DNA from: BOG-938 sp048498155
GTDB taxonomy: Bacteria; Pseudomonadota; Alphaproteobacteria; Caulobacterales; Caulobacteraceae
Length of the DNA stretch: 64,000 nt
Direction: 5' to 3'
Assembly: GCA_048498155.1 (NCBI GenBank)
Contig: JBEHYN010000007.1
Coordinates: 1 to 64,000 of the forward strand
The position numbers and the translations under genes were made by a program. Under the pieces are notes generated by a model that saw only the letters and a list, made by a program, of their open reading frames with translations, did no database searches and had not been told where the DNA came from. Numbering within the stretch: the stretch's first letter is position 1; every line of letters begins with the position of its first letter. This document shows, one piece after another, positions 42,386-51,176 of the stretch.

Positions 42386-42438
42386 GCCCCACGCCTAGCC
42401 GATTTGCCCGACGGGGGCAAAAGGGGTCGACGTTAACG

Positions 42439-43161
42439 CTAGCAGGGCTTGGCGTCCGGCGGCAGCAGGTCCTTCTGGGTGGCGTGCAACTGTTGGTCGA
42501 AAGCCACCAACTCATAGGAGGTGGCGGCGTACATGCCCATCAGCTCTTCCAGGTCCACCGTGTCGCGCGGGCCGAATAGCTTGAGCACCTTGGCGAAGGT
42601 TTCCGGCGACACCTTGCGGCGGCCAAACAGTTCGCGGCCGAAGGTGATGATCGCCTGCTCCTTTTCGCCGAGCCCCGTGACCGGCCCGCAGAACTTGATG
42701 GCGTCAACAATCTCCGGCGCCACGAAGCGCGGGTCGCCCGGGGTGCGTACGTGCTCCTCGAATTGGGTCCATTCATACCGATTGGTCATTTCTCGCGCGG
42801 TGGTCATCTCCGCGATGATGGTCAGCCGATTGCCCAGGGCTGTGTCATATTTCAGATAGTGGTGCGTCGCTTCCAGGCCCCTGGACACGCCGGGGCTGTG
42901 CATGCGCACCGAAGGCCGCTCCTTTTCCCGTGCGGACAGCCCGCCCCGCTGACGGGCCATGATTTCGTCGAAGGTCTTGCGGTCGGCCTCGTTCAGGCCG
43001 TCGTGGGTCGGCAGGGGCAGCCGGTTGCCGGACTCCGGATAGATGTCCTTGGGCCAGGCCGCCCGGTCCGCCGCGCTCTGGGCGCCGGCCTGACCCAGGC
43101 CGAATACGACGCTCATGGCGCCCACGATCAATATGGCCTTCAGACCCTTGGAAGCGTTCAC
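42439..43161 (-). CDS. Secreted carboxymuconolactone decarboxylase (AhpD-like) family protein
   Basis: The protein has 240 aa from a GTG at 43161, with GGGAGA upstream. The signal peptide is about residues 1-28 (LKAILIVGAMSVVFGLGQAGAQS). The body is alpha-helical and resembles CMD family proteins of the putative-lactonase type (RLTIIAEMTTAREMTNRYEWTQFEEHVR, EKEQAIITFGRELFGRRKVSPETFAKVLKLFG). The paired CXXC cysteines of AhpD are not seen, so thiol peroxidase activity is unlikely. The function is unknown. It interrupts murG and murC in the dcw cluster, and no wall-synthesis role is known for the family. Confidence 0.75.
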   Translation of the reverse strand: MNASKGLKAILIVGAMSVVFGLGQAGAQSAADRAAWPKDIYPESGNRLPLPTHDGLNEADRKTFDEIMARQRGGLSAREKERPSVRMHSPGVSRGLEATHHYLKYDTALGNRLTIIAEMTTAREMTNRYEWTQFEEHVRTPGDPRFVAPEIVDAIKFCGPVTGLGEKEQAIITFGRELFGRRKVSPETFAKVLKLFGPRDTVDLEELMGMYAATSYELVAFDQQLHATQKDLLPPDAKPC

Positions 43162-43245
43162 GCTTGTCTCCCGGTTTGTTTCATCCCTGCCGACGCGGCT
43201 TATGGGCCGGACCATACGTCGGCGCGGCGCCGACGCAAACTGGTG

Positions 43246-44355
43246 CTACCGCGCGGTCTTTTCCACTAGGTCAGCCAGGCGTTCAGCGGCGTCTGGCGCG
43301 GCGACCGAGCGCGCGCCTTGGGCCATGCGGGCCAGGCGCGCGGGGTCGTTCAGCAGCTTGGTCAGGGCGGCCGAGAGCACCTCCACCGTCAGCACCGTTT
43401 CCGGCGCCGCTTCAGCGCCGCCCGCCTCGGTTAGCAGCTTGGCGTTGAACCGTTGGTGGTCGTCCATGGCGATGGCCAGGGGCACAAGGATGGACGGCCG
43501 TCCGGCCACGGCCAGCTCGCAACAGGTGGACGCGCCGGCGCGGCCGATCACCAAATGGGCCGCGCCCAATCGTCCAGCCATGTCGCGAAAGAAAGGCGTG
43601 ATCTCGGCATCCACTAGGGCGTCCTTATAGACCTGGCGGGCGCCTTCTAGGGACTCGCGGCGAGTCTGCTGCTGAATCTTCAACCGGAATCGAAGATCGT
43701 CCGGCAGCTTGGAAATGGCCTGCGGCACGAGTTCCGACAACAGCCTCGCCCCCTGGCTGCCGCCGGTGATGAGGATGCGGATCTCCGCGCCCGCCTCGGG
43801 CGGTTCGTACGGTTGATCGTAGAGCGCGCGAATTTCCGGCCTGATCGGATTGCCCACCACCACGGCCCCGGCCTTCACCTTGGGCGTCGCCTTTTCCAAG
43901 GTCGGGAAGGCGCAGGCCACTTGATCCACCAGCGGCGCCAGCAGGCGGTTGACCCGACCCAGCACAGCGTTTTGCTCATGGATCAGGGTTGGGCGCTTGG
44001 TCGTAAGCGCCGCGATCAATGCCGGCAAGCTGGGATAGCCGCCAAAGCCGACGACGATGGCCGGCTCAAGCTGCTTGAAGGCATTTGAAGCCTGACCGAC
44101 TCCCTTGGCGATCGTCAGGCCCGCGCCGATCATGCCCGCCATATCGCCGCGCTTGAAGGTGGCCGCATCCAGGGCCAGGCGTTGCTCGGCCGGGAACTTG
44201 TCGGCGTAAAGCGCGCCGCGCTCATCGGTGGCCAGAACAATGCGCCAGCCGCGCGCGCGCAGGACCTCAGCTAGGGCCTGGGCGGGAAACAGGTGTCCAC
44301 CGGTGCCGCCGGCCGCCAGGACCGCGAGCTTGCCGGACTTGAGAGGCTGTCTCAC
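43246..44355 (-). CDS. murG: UDP-GlcNAc:lipid I GlcNAc transferase
   Basis: The protein has 369 aa and a GTG start overlapping the ftsW stop (GTGA). It is a GT28 enzyme with the N-terminal G-loop AAGGTGGHLFPAQALAEVL, GYPSLPALIAALTTKRPTLIHEQNAVLGRVNRLLA, the second G-loop ITGGSQGARLLSEL, and the donor site GRAGASTCCELAVAGRPSILVPLAIAMDDHQ. It makes lipid II from lipid I at the inner membrane. The downstream gap of 84 bp leads to an unrelated secreted protein gene instead of murC. Confidence 0.95.
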   Translation of the reverse strand: MRQPLKSGKLAVLAAGGTGGHLFPAQALAEVLRARGWRIVLATDERGALYADKFPAEQRLALDAATFKRGDMAGMIGAGLTIAKGVGQASNAFKQLEPAIVVGFGGYPSLPALIAALTTKRPTLIHEQNAVLGRVNRLLAPLVDQVACAFPTLEKATPKVKAGAVVVGNPIRPEIRALYDQPYEPPEAGAEIRILITGGSQGARLLSELVPQAISKLPDDLRFRLKIQQQTRRESLEGARQVYKDALVDAEITPFFRDMAGRLGAAHLVIGRAGASTCCELAVAGRPSILVPLAIAMDDHQRFNAKLLTEAGGAEAAPETVLTVEVLSAALTKLLNDPARLARMAQGARSVAAPDAAERLADLVEKTAR

Positions 44356-45521
44356 GCGTAAGCGCCGGCCTTGGCGAGCTCTTCATTGCCCGAATATGCG
44401 CCGGGCCGCCGGCGCGTGAGAGCCAGGGCCATTCCCAGCGTCAGTCCCATGGCCAGCATGGAAGACCCTCCGTATGAGATGAACGGCAAGGTCATGCCCT
44501 TGGTCGGGATGAGATTCAAGTTCACTGCGACATTGATGAAGGCTTGCTGGCCGACCAGCACGAACAGACCGGCCGCGGCAATCTGCTCAAATGGGTCGGA
44601 CAGCTTCATCGCCTTGTACAGCCCCCGGGTCACCAGCACCGCGAACAAGGCGATCAGCACCAGGCTGAAGAACAGGCCATATTCCTCGGCCGCCACCGAA
44701 TAGATGAAGTCGGTATGCAGATCCGGCACGTGGCGCTTCATCACCCCTTCGCCCGGGCCGCGGCCAAACAAGCCGCCGGCGGCAATGGCCTCCTGAGCGC
44801 TGTCGATCTGCCGGGTATCGGCCTTCTCGGGCGTGAGGAACTTGTGAACCCGGCTGGCCACATGGCCGAAGGTAAAATAGACGGCGACCAAGCCGGTGGC
44901 TGCGGCGGCGAGCAAGCCGGCGATCCAGCGCATCGGCACCCCCGCCACGAAGAAGGCCGCGCCGAAAGCGATGGTGATGAGGATGGTCTGGCCCACGTCC
45001 GGCTGGATCAGCAGCAGGGCCACGGCGATCCCATAAAGCACGAAGGCGATGGACACCCCCGGCACGCCCTCGCCCTTCTGGCCCTCGGCGAACATCCAGC
45101 CGACCAAAACGATCAAGGCCGGTTTCATGAACTCGGACGGCTGGAGCGAAAAGCCGCCAAATTCCAACCAGCGCGTAGCGCCCTTGGCGTTGTGTCCCAG
45201 GAGCGGCAGGATCGCCATGATGACAATCGCGCCTGCGTAGATGAAGAACGACGCCCGCTTGACGCCGCGCGGCGAAAGCATCGACACGCTGATCAGGATG
45301 GCCGCGCCGCACGCGGAGAAGACGCACTGGCGCACGGCGAAATGGAACGGATCGCCCAGGTTCATGCGCGCCGCCGCCGCTGGACTGGAGGCGAATGACA
45401 GCAACACGCCAAGCAGCATCAGCACCGTAACCACACCCAACAGAATATGGTCAGTGGTCCACCACCACACCCCTAGGCGCGACTGATCGGTTCGGGCGAA
45501 GGCGTGTGGTTGGCGGCTCAT
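44352..45521 (-). CDS. ftsW: Septal peptidoglycan glycosyltransferase FtsW (SEDS family)
   Basis: The protein has 389 aa and about ten transmembrane helices. SEDS features are seen in FSLQPSEFMKPALIVLVGWMFAEG, the periplasmic GEGVMKRHVPDLHTDFIYSVAAEEYG, and the C-terminal INVAVNLNLIPTKGMTLPFISYGGSSMLAMGLTLGMALALTRRRPG. It polymerises lipid II with its transpeptidase partner FtsI. Between it and murD lies a 229-bp gap occupied by a palindromic repeat, so ftsW-murG may depend on read-through or an own promoter. Confidence 0.95.
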   Translation of the reverse strand: MSRQPHAFARTDQSRLGVWWWTTDHILLGVVTVLMLLGVLLSFASSPAAAARMNLGDPFHFAVRQCVFSACGAAILISVSMLSPRGVKRASFFIYAGAIVIMAILPLLGHNAKGATRWLEFGGFSLQPSEFMKPALIVLVGWMFAEGQKGEGVPGVSIAFVLYGIAVALLLIQPDVGQTILITIAFGAAFFVAGVPMRWIAGLLAAAATGLVAVYFTFGHVASRVHKFLTPEKADTRQIDSAQEAIAAGGLFGRGPGEGVMKRHVPDLHTDFIYSVAAEEYGLFFSLVLIALFAVLVTRGLYKAMKLSDPFEQIAAAGLFVLVGQQAFINVAVNLNLIPTKGMTLPFISYGGSSMLAMGLTLGMALALTRRRPGAYSGNEELAKAGAYA

Positions 45522-45585
45522 AAGCGCCCCCTCTCAACTCCTCGAGAGGGAACGACACTCAATCTGAACAGCATTGCGCCGAAAG

Positions 45586-45711
45586 AAACCCTCGCCCCGC
45601 TCTTTGCGGGGAGAGGGTAGGGTGAGGGGCGTGTCCATCGGCGATCGTCCAGCAAGCGGAAACGCCCCCTCACCCTACCCTCTCCCCCAACAAAGTCGGG
45701 GGAGAGAGTTT
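45586..45711. repeat. Palindromic repeat element between murD and ftsW
   Basis: Arms of about 46 bp (45586-45631 and 45663-45711) are imperfect inverted copies around a 30-bp centre. The shared inner core is GAGAGGGTAGGGTGAGGGG. Each arm also contains its own small hairpin (CCCCGC..GCGGGG and CCCCC..GGGGG). It resembles the element inside the hydantoinase gene at 60317-60466. It fills most of the intergenic space in the dcw minus arm. Confidence 0.75.
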
Positions 45712-45750
45712 CGCGGCAATGAGGGCGAAGGACGTTCGATTCAAACACCG

Positions 45751-47178
45751 TCACGCCAGGGCCTCGCGTTTGGAAGGATTGCTCAAGCCTTGGACGATGG
45801 CCCGGAACGCATCGCCGCGCGCCTCAAAGTCGGCGAACTGGTCGAAGGAGGCGCAGGCGGGCGACAGCAAGACCACCGCCTCTTCGCCTGTGGATACGGC
45901 GAGGGCGCGGGCGTCGGCGAAGGCCTGGGCCGTGGCCCCGGCCAGATCGCCGCACATCTCGGTCGCCGCATGGCCTTCGAGTGTGGCGGCGAAGGACGGC
46001 GCCGCCTCGCCGACGAGGTAAGCCTTGTGGACCCGGGCAAACAGATCCGCGAGGGTTTCGACGCCGCCGGCCTTGGCCACCCCGCCGGCGATCCAGAAGA
46101 AATCCGGATAGGCGCTCATGGCGGCGCGCGCAGCGTCGGCGTTGGTGGCCTTGGAGTCATTGACGAAGCGCACCCCGTCGATCAAGCCGACGGTTTCCAT
46201 GCGGTGGGCCAGCCCCGGGAAGGTCATCAGGCCCTCAGCCGCGTCCGCCAGGGTCACGCCCAGGGCGCGCACCGCAGCATAGGCCGCCGCCGCGTTCTGC
46301 CAGTTGTGGCGACCAGGCAGGGACTTCGCGCGCAGCAGGTCGCACACTTCACTGACCCGCTCGCCCGAGCCGTCGTAGAGCACCCCTTGCAAGGCGTAGA
46401 CGCCGCGCCCAATCGCCCGGCCGGCGGAAATGGGGCAGATGGTGCGCCGGTTGGCGGCGGTGATCTCGGTGCAGATCCTCTGGCACCAGGGATCGTCCAC
46501 CCCAATTACCGCAGTGTCGCCCTTGCCCTGGTTCAGCAGCACCCGGCGCTTGGCCGCCACATAGCCGTCCATGTCGCCGTGTCGGTCCAGATGGTCTGGC
46601 GAGACGTTGAGCAGGATCGCCACATCGGGCTTCAGGCTGGAGGTCAGATCCAACTGATAGGAGGATATTTCCAGCACGTAGATCGCACCCCCGTGCATGT
46701 CCTCCAGGCCCAGCACGCCCAGGCCGATATTGCCGCCGATGCGCGCGTCCTTGCCGGCGGCGTTGCAGATATGGCCGATCAGGGCGGTGGTGGTGGACTT
46801 ACCGTTGGTGCCTGTGATCGCAACGACCTTGGGCCTTTTGTGTTCAGGAGCGGCGTTGACCGTGCGCGCGAACAGCTCGATGTCGCCGACGATTTCCACC
46901 CCCGCCTCGCGGGCCTTGAGCACCGTCCAGTGGGGCGCGGGATGGGTGAGGGGCACGCCGGGCGACAGCAGAAGCGCGGCGAATTTCGACCAGTCCGCAG
47001 TCTTAAGATCGACCAGGGACAGACCCTCGGCCACGGCGGCCTCGCGCGCCGGCGCCTTTTCATCCCACAGAGCCACCTGGGCGCCTCCCGCGATCAAGGC
47101 GCGCGCAGCCGTCAGCCCGGTGCGGCCCAGACCGAACACCGCAACTCGCTTGCCTTCAAAACCGCGTACGGGGATCAC
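45751..47178 (-). CDS. murD: UDP-MurNAc-L-alanine-D-glutamate ligase
   Basis: The protein has 475 aa and a GTG start 16 bp after the mraY stop. It has AVFGLGRTGLTAARALIAGG, the ATP site AITGTNGKSTTTALIGHICNAAG, NVSPDHLDRHGDMDGYVAAKRR and FVNDSKATNADAARAAMSAYP. The final motif marks MurD (NDSKATN). It adds D-Glu to UDP-MurNAc-L-Ala. The next gene, ftsW, is separated by a palindromic repeat element. Confidence 0.96.
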   Translation of the reverse strand: MIPVRGFEGKRVAVFGLGRTGLTAARALIAGGAQVALWDEKAPAREAAVAEGLSLVDLKTADWSKFAALLLSPGVPLTHPAPHWTVLKAREAGVEIVGDIELFARTVNAAPEHKRPKVVAITGTNGKSTTTALIGHICNAAGKDARIGGNIGLGVLGLEDMHGGAIYVLEISSYQLDLTSSLKPDVAILLNVSPDHLDRHGDMDGYVAAKRRVLLNQGKGDTAVIGVDDPWCQRICTEITAANRRTICPISAGRAIGRGVYALQGVLYDGSGERVSEVCDLLRAKSLPGRHNWQNAAAAYAAVRALGVTLADAAEGLMTFPGLAHRMETVGLIDGVRFVNDSKATNADAARAAMSAYPDFFWIAGGVAKAGGVETLADLFARVHKAYLVGEAAPSFAATLEGHAATEMCGDLAGATAQAFADARALAVSTGEEAVVLLSPACASFDQFADFEARGDAFRAIVQGLSNPSKREALA

Positions 47179-47194
47179 GTGCCGGCGCCCTCCC

Positions 47195-48322
47195 CTATCT
47201 CAGTTTCAAGGTCGCCAGGCCCGCCAGGGCCAGGACGAAGGAGACGATCCAGAAACGGATCACGATGGTGGATTCTTTCCACCCGAGCTTTTCGAAGTGG
47301 TGGTGGATGGGCGCCATCAGGAACACCCGCTTCTTGGTCACCTTGAAATAGCCGACCTGGATCATCACCGAGAGCGCCTCGATCACGAACAGGCCGCCGA
47401 TGATGCCCAGCACGATCTCATGCTTGGCCGCGACCGCCATGACGCCGAGCGCGCCGCCCAGGGATAGCGAACCGGTGTCGCCCATGAAGATCCTGGCGGG
47501 CGGGGCGTTGTACCAGAGGAAGCCCAGGCCCGAGCCGATCATGGCCCCGCAAAAGGGCGCAATCTCGCCCACGCCCGGCACGAAATGAAGCTGCAGATAG
47601 CCGGCGAACATATGGTTGCCGACCAGATAGGCGATCAAGCCGAAGGCCGCCGCGCAGATCATCACCGGTACGATGGCCAAGCCGTCCAGACCATCGGTCA
47701 GGTTCACGGCATTGGAAAAGCCGGTGATCGTGATTGCGCCGAATACAATGTAGAAATATCCCAGATTCCACAGCAGGTTCTTGAACAGCGGGAAGGCGAC
47801 GGAGCTAAATAGGGCCGGCGGCTCGCCCGTCGGATGCTCCCCGTAGCGCATGAGCACGAAGGTGGCCGAGCCGGCGACGATGAACTGGATGACGAGCTTC
47901 ACCTCGCTCGAGACCCCCGCCGTGGTCTGCTTGGTGACCTTTGCGTAGTCGTCGGTGAAGCCCAGCAGGCCGTAGGCGGCGGTGACCAGCAACACGACCC
48001 AGACATAGATGTTCCGCAGATCCGCCCACAATAGGGTGCCGATAGCCAGGGCTGCCAGGATCATGAAGCCGCCCATGGTGGGCGTGCCGGCTTTCTCGAT
48101 AATGTGACGCTCGATGCCTTCCTTGCGGATCGGCTGACCGCGACCTTGCTTGGTGCGCATCCAGTCGATGAAGCGCGTGCCCATCAGACCGACCACGATC
48201 TGAGCCGTAACCAGGGCCATGCCCGTGCGGAAGGTCAGATATCTCAGGAGGTTGAGGAACGGCACGTAGTGCATGCCGTGCTGCCCGCCGTCGGAGAAGT
48301 GCGTGTAGAGCAGATAGAACAT
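47195..48322 (-). CDS. mraY: Phospho-MurNAc-pentapeptide translocase
   Basis: The protein has 375 aa and about ten transmembrane helices. Catalytic signatures are GLLGFTDDYAKVTKQTTAGV (the Asp-Asp motif), FSNAVNLTDGLDGLAIVPVM and YNAPPARIFMGDTGSLSLGGALG, with the C-terminal LMAPIHHHFEKLGWKE histidine cluster. It transfers phospho-MurNAc-pentapeptide to undecaprenyl phosphate to form lipid I. Its ATG overlaps the murF stop by one base (TGATG). Confidence 0.96.
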   Translation of the reverse strand: MFYLLYTHFSDGGQHGMHYVPFLNLLRYLTFRTGMALVTAQIVVGLMGTRFIDWMRTKQGRGQPIRKEGIERHIIEKAGTPTMGGFMILAALAIGTLLWADLRNIYVWVVLLVTAAYGLLGFTDDYAKVTKQTTAGVSSEVKLVIQFIVAGSATFVLMRYGEHPTGEPPALFSSVAFPLFKNLLWNLGYFYIVFGAITITGFSNAVNLTDGLDGLAIVPVMICAAAFGLIAYLVGNHMFAGYLQLHFVPGVGEIAPFCGAMIGSGLGFLWYNAPPARIFMGDTGSLSLGGALGVMAVAAKHEIVLGIIGGLFVIEALSVMIQVGYFKVTKKRVFLMAPIHHHFEKLGWKESTIVIRFWIVSFVLALAGLATLKLR

Positions 48323-49728
48323 CAGCCGCCCGTTTCCATCTGTGACTCATGACACACGCCGAGCGCCGCGAGAGCCTGAGCTACCGTCGACGCCTTCGAT
48401 CCATTGGAGCCTTTAACCATCACCAGATCGCCGGGCTCTACGGCCCGGACAACCTGCGGCGCTAGCTCCGCCGCGTTCTCGGCATAGCCGCCCCGGCGAG
48501 TCGCGGGGAGGGCCTCCCACAAAAATTTCATCAGAGGGCCCGCGCAAAAAACCAGATCCACCTGTGCGCTATCCAGCCCTTGAGCGATTTCAAAGTGATA
48601 CCGCGGCGCCTCGGGACCCAACTCGAGCATGTCGGTCAATACCGCGATGCGGCGGCCCTTGGCGGCGCGCGAGCCCAGGGTCGACAGGGCGGCCTGCATG
48701 GAGATTGGATTGGCGTTGTAGCTTTCGTCGATCAAAACGAAGGGCCCCGCCGCCGCCACGACCGTGCGTTCGCTGCCGCGGCCCTCCAGGGGCTCGAAGG
48801 CCCCGAGCGCGTCCAGGGAATCGCGAAGGCTGACGTCGAGCGCCTCCAGCATCAGCAGCACCGCCAGGCTGTTCAGCCCCCAATGGGCGCCCTTCTGGCG
48901 GATGGCGAAGTCCAACGGTTCGCCGCGCCAACCGGCGCGGACCGTGGCGCCCGTATCTTGCGCCTTGATGCCGAGCAGGCGCGCGTCGCAGTCGGCCGAT
49001 GAGCCGAAGCTGCGCACGACCGCCCCGGCCTTGAGCGCCTCGCCCTTCAAGAAATCAAACCAGGCGTTGTCGGCGTTGAGCACCGCCACGCCCCCCGCCT
49101 GCAGCCCGGCGAAGATTTCCGCCTTAGCCCGCGCTACGCCGACCTCACCCTCATCGAAGTTCTCGGTGTGCACCGGCCCAACCGTGGTGATGCACGCCAC
49201 ATGGGGCGCGACCATCTTCGCCAAGGGTTCGATTTCTCCGGCATGGTTCATGCCGATCTCGAACACAGCCCGCTCGGTGGCTTTGGGCATGCGGGCCAGG
49301 GTCAGCGGAACGCCGATCTGATTGTTGTAGGACTTGACGGACGAATGGCCGCGTCCGGCCCTGAGCAAGCCCGCGCGAACCGCCTGGGTTACGCTGGTTT
49401 TGCCGACCGAACCGGTCACCGCCCCTCGGCGAGCGGACGAACGGTCCCGCGCCGCACGGCCGAGCGCCTCCAGTGCGCTTTGCGTATCGCGCACAAGCAC
49501 GCGCGCGCCGGAACCCGGGCGCGTGGCCAGAGCGCCGGCTGCGCCTTGGGTCAGAGCGCCGTCGATGAAATCATGGCCGTCGCGCGCTCCGGCCAGGGCC
49601 ACGAACAGATCGCCAGGCTCCACGCTGCGGCTGTCGATGGCCACCCCCGTGACAGCGAAGGCCTCTCCCTGAAGCCGCCCGCGCACGGCATGCACGATCT
49701 CGGCGCTGGTCCACAGGGGCGCGCTCAT
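48322..49728 (-). CDS. murF: UDP-MurNAc-tripeptide D-alanyl-D-alanine ligase
   Basis: The protein has 468 aa. It is a Mur ligase with ATP site GAVTGSVGKTSVTQAVRAGL, IGMNHAGEIEPLAKMVAPHVACITTVGPVHTENF, and LIDESYNANPISMQAALSTL, the MurF-type motif. It adds D-Ala-D-Ala, made by ddl on the other arm, to the UDP-MurNAc-tripeptide. The start overlaps the murE stop as ATGA. Confidence 0.95.
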   Translation of the reverse strand: MSAPLWTSAEIVHAVRGRLQGEAFAVTGVAIDSRSVEPGDLFVALAGARDGHDFIDGALTQGAAGALATRPGSGARVLVRDTQSALEALGRAARDRSSARRGAVTGSVGKTSVTQAVRAGLLRAGRGHSSVKSYNNQIGVPLTLARMPKATERAVFEIGMNHAGEIEPLAKMVAPHVACITTVGPVHTENFDEGEVGVARAKAEIFAGLQAGGVAVLNADNAWFDFLKGEALKAGAVVRSFGSSADCDARLLGIKAQDTGATVRAGWRGEPLDFAIRQKGAHWGLNSLAVLLMLEALDVSLRDSLDALGAFEPLEGRGSERTVVAAAGPFVLIDESYNANPISMQAALSTLGSRAAKGRRIAVLTDMLELGPEAPRYHFEIAQGLDSAQVDLVFCAGPLMKFLWEALPATRRGGYAENAAELAPQVVRAVEPGDLVMVKGSNGSKASTVAQALAALGVCHESQMETGG

Positions 49729-51176
49729 GCGGCGGCTTCCAGCGCGGCGACGGTTTCAGCGGCGTCGTCGAAGGGCAGGACCTGCGAGCCGACAATCTGG
49801 CCCTGTTCGTGCCCCTTGCCGGCCACGACCAGAACGTCGCCGTCGCGCAACTGCGCCACGGCGGCGGCGATGGCTTGGCGGCGGTCGCCGACCTCACGAG
49901 CGCCCGGAGCCGCCGCGAGGATCGCGGCGCGGATGGCGGCGGGGTCTTCACCGCGAGGGTTGTCGTCGGTAACGAACACCAAGTCGGCGCCCTGAATCGC
50001 TGCGGCGCCCATCAGCGGGCGCTTCGCGCGGTCGCGGTCGCCGCCCGCCCCGAACACCACGATCAACCGCCCGCGCACGTGCGGACGCAGGGCTTGCAGC
50101 ACGGTCTTCAGGCCGTCCGGGGTGTGGGCGTAGTCGATATAGGCTTCGCCGCCCTTGGGACCGACGCCGATGCGTTGCAACCGGCCTGGGGCGCCTTGAA
50201 CATGCTCCAGCGCCGCAAGCACCTCGCCCGGCGCCTCACCCGCAGCGATGCAAAGGCCTGCAGCGACCAAGGCGTTGCTCGCCTGAAACGCCCCGGCCAG
50301 AGGCAGCAGGGTGGTGAAGCTGTGACCGCTCGCCAGAATGGTCAGGCGCTGGCCGTCCGGCCCCGCCTGCCGCTGCGTCAGACGCAGCGCCTGGCCCTGC
50401 TCACCTACTGAAAGAATCGTATGGCCCGCGCTCACGGCGGCGGCGGCGAAGGTGGAAAAGGCCTCGCTGTCGGCGTTGAGCACGGCGGCGCGGCCGCGCG
50501 GCAAGAGGCTATCGAACAGACGCAGCTTGGCCGCTTGGTAGGCCTCCATAGTTCCGTGATAGTCCAAATGATCCTGCGTCAGGTTGAGGAAACCCGCCGC
50601 CGCCAGAGGCACGCCGTCCAGCCGACGTTGGTCGATTCCGTGCGAGGAGGCTTCCATCGCCAGATGGGTCACGCCCCGCCCGGCGAGGTCCGCCAGGCGT
50701 TCGGCCACATCGGCTGCGTCCGGCGTGGTCAAGCCCGGCGGGGTAAGTTGATCTCCCCCCGCGCGGAGTCCCAGCGTCACGCCCAAGGTGCCCATGCTAG
50801 CGGCCTTGCGGCCGAGCCGGTCGAAGATCTGTCGGCAGAAGGCGGCGACCGAAGTCTTGCCGTTGGTGCCAGTTACGGCGACGCATACGGCCGGCTGGGC
50901 GCCGTAGAAGGCCCGGGCAGCCAGGGCGTAGGCCCGGCGCACATCCAGGGCACGCACAACCGGAGCGGCGATGTCCAAGGCGTGCTCGCCGGTGAGGACC
51001 GCCGCCGCGCCGGCTTGGATGGCGCCGGAAATGAAGGCGCAGCCATCGGCCTGGGCCCCCGGCAGGGCAGCGAACAGATAGCCCGGCTTGACCTTGCGGC
51101 TGTCGGCGGTGACGCCCTCGATCACCGGATCGATATCCAGCTCTCGTTGCACCAGATCGGACAGCCGCGCGCTCAC
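49725..51176 (-). CDS. murE: UDP-MurNAc-L-Ala-D-Glu meso-diaminopimelate ligase
   Basis: The protein has 483 aa and a GTG start overlapping the ftsI stop (GTGA). It has VTADSRKVKPGYLFAALPG, ATP site AVTGTNGKTSVAAFCRQIFD, MEASSHGIDQRRLDGV, YAHTPDGLKTVLQALRPH and TDDNPRGEDPAAIRAAI. The DNPR motif is the one that recognises meso-diaminopimelate. It therefore makes the DAP-type stem peptide of Gram-negative murein. Confidence 0.95.
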   Translation of the reverse strand: MSARLSDLVQRELDIDPVIEGVTADSRKVKPGYLFAALPGAQADGCAFISGAIQAGAAAVLTGEHALDIAAPVVRALDVRRAYALAARAFYGAQPAVCVAVTGTNGKTSVAAFCRQIFDRLGRKAASMGTLGVTLGLRAGGDQLTPPGLTTPDAADVAERLADLAGRGVTHLAMEASSHGIDQRRLDGVPLAAAGFLNLTQDHLDYHGTMEAYQAAKLRLFDSLLPRGRAAVLNADSEAFSTFAAAAVSAGHTILSVGEQGQALRLTQRQAGPDGQRLTILASGHSFTTLLPLAGAFQASNALVAAGLCIAAGEAPGEVLAALEHVQGAPGRLQRIGVGPKGGEAYIDYAHTPDGLKTVLQALRPHVRGRLIVVFGAGGDRDRAKRPLMGAAAIQGADLVFVTDDNPRGEDPAAIRAAILAAAPGAREVGDRRQAIAAAVAQLRDGDVLVVAGKGHEQGQIVGSQVLPFDDAAETVAALEAAA

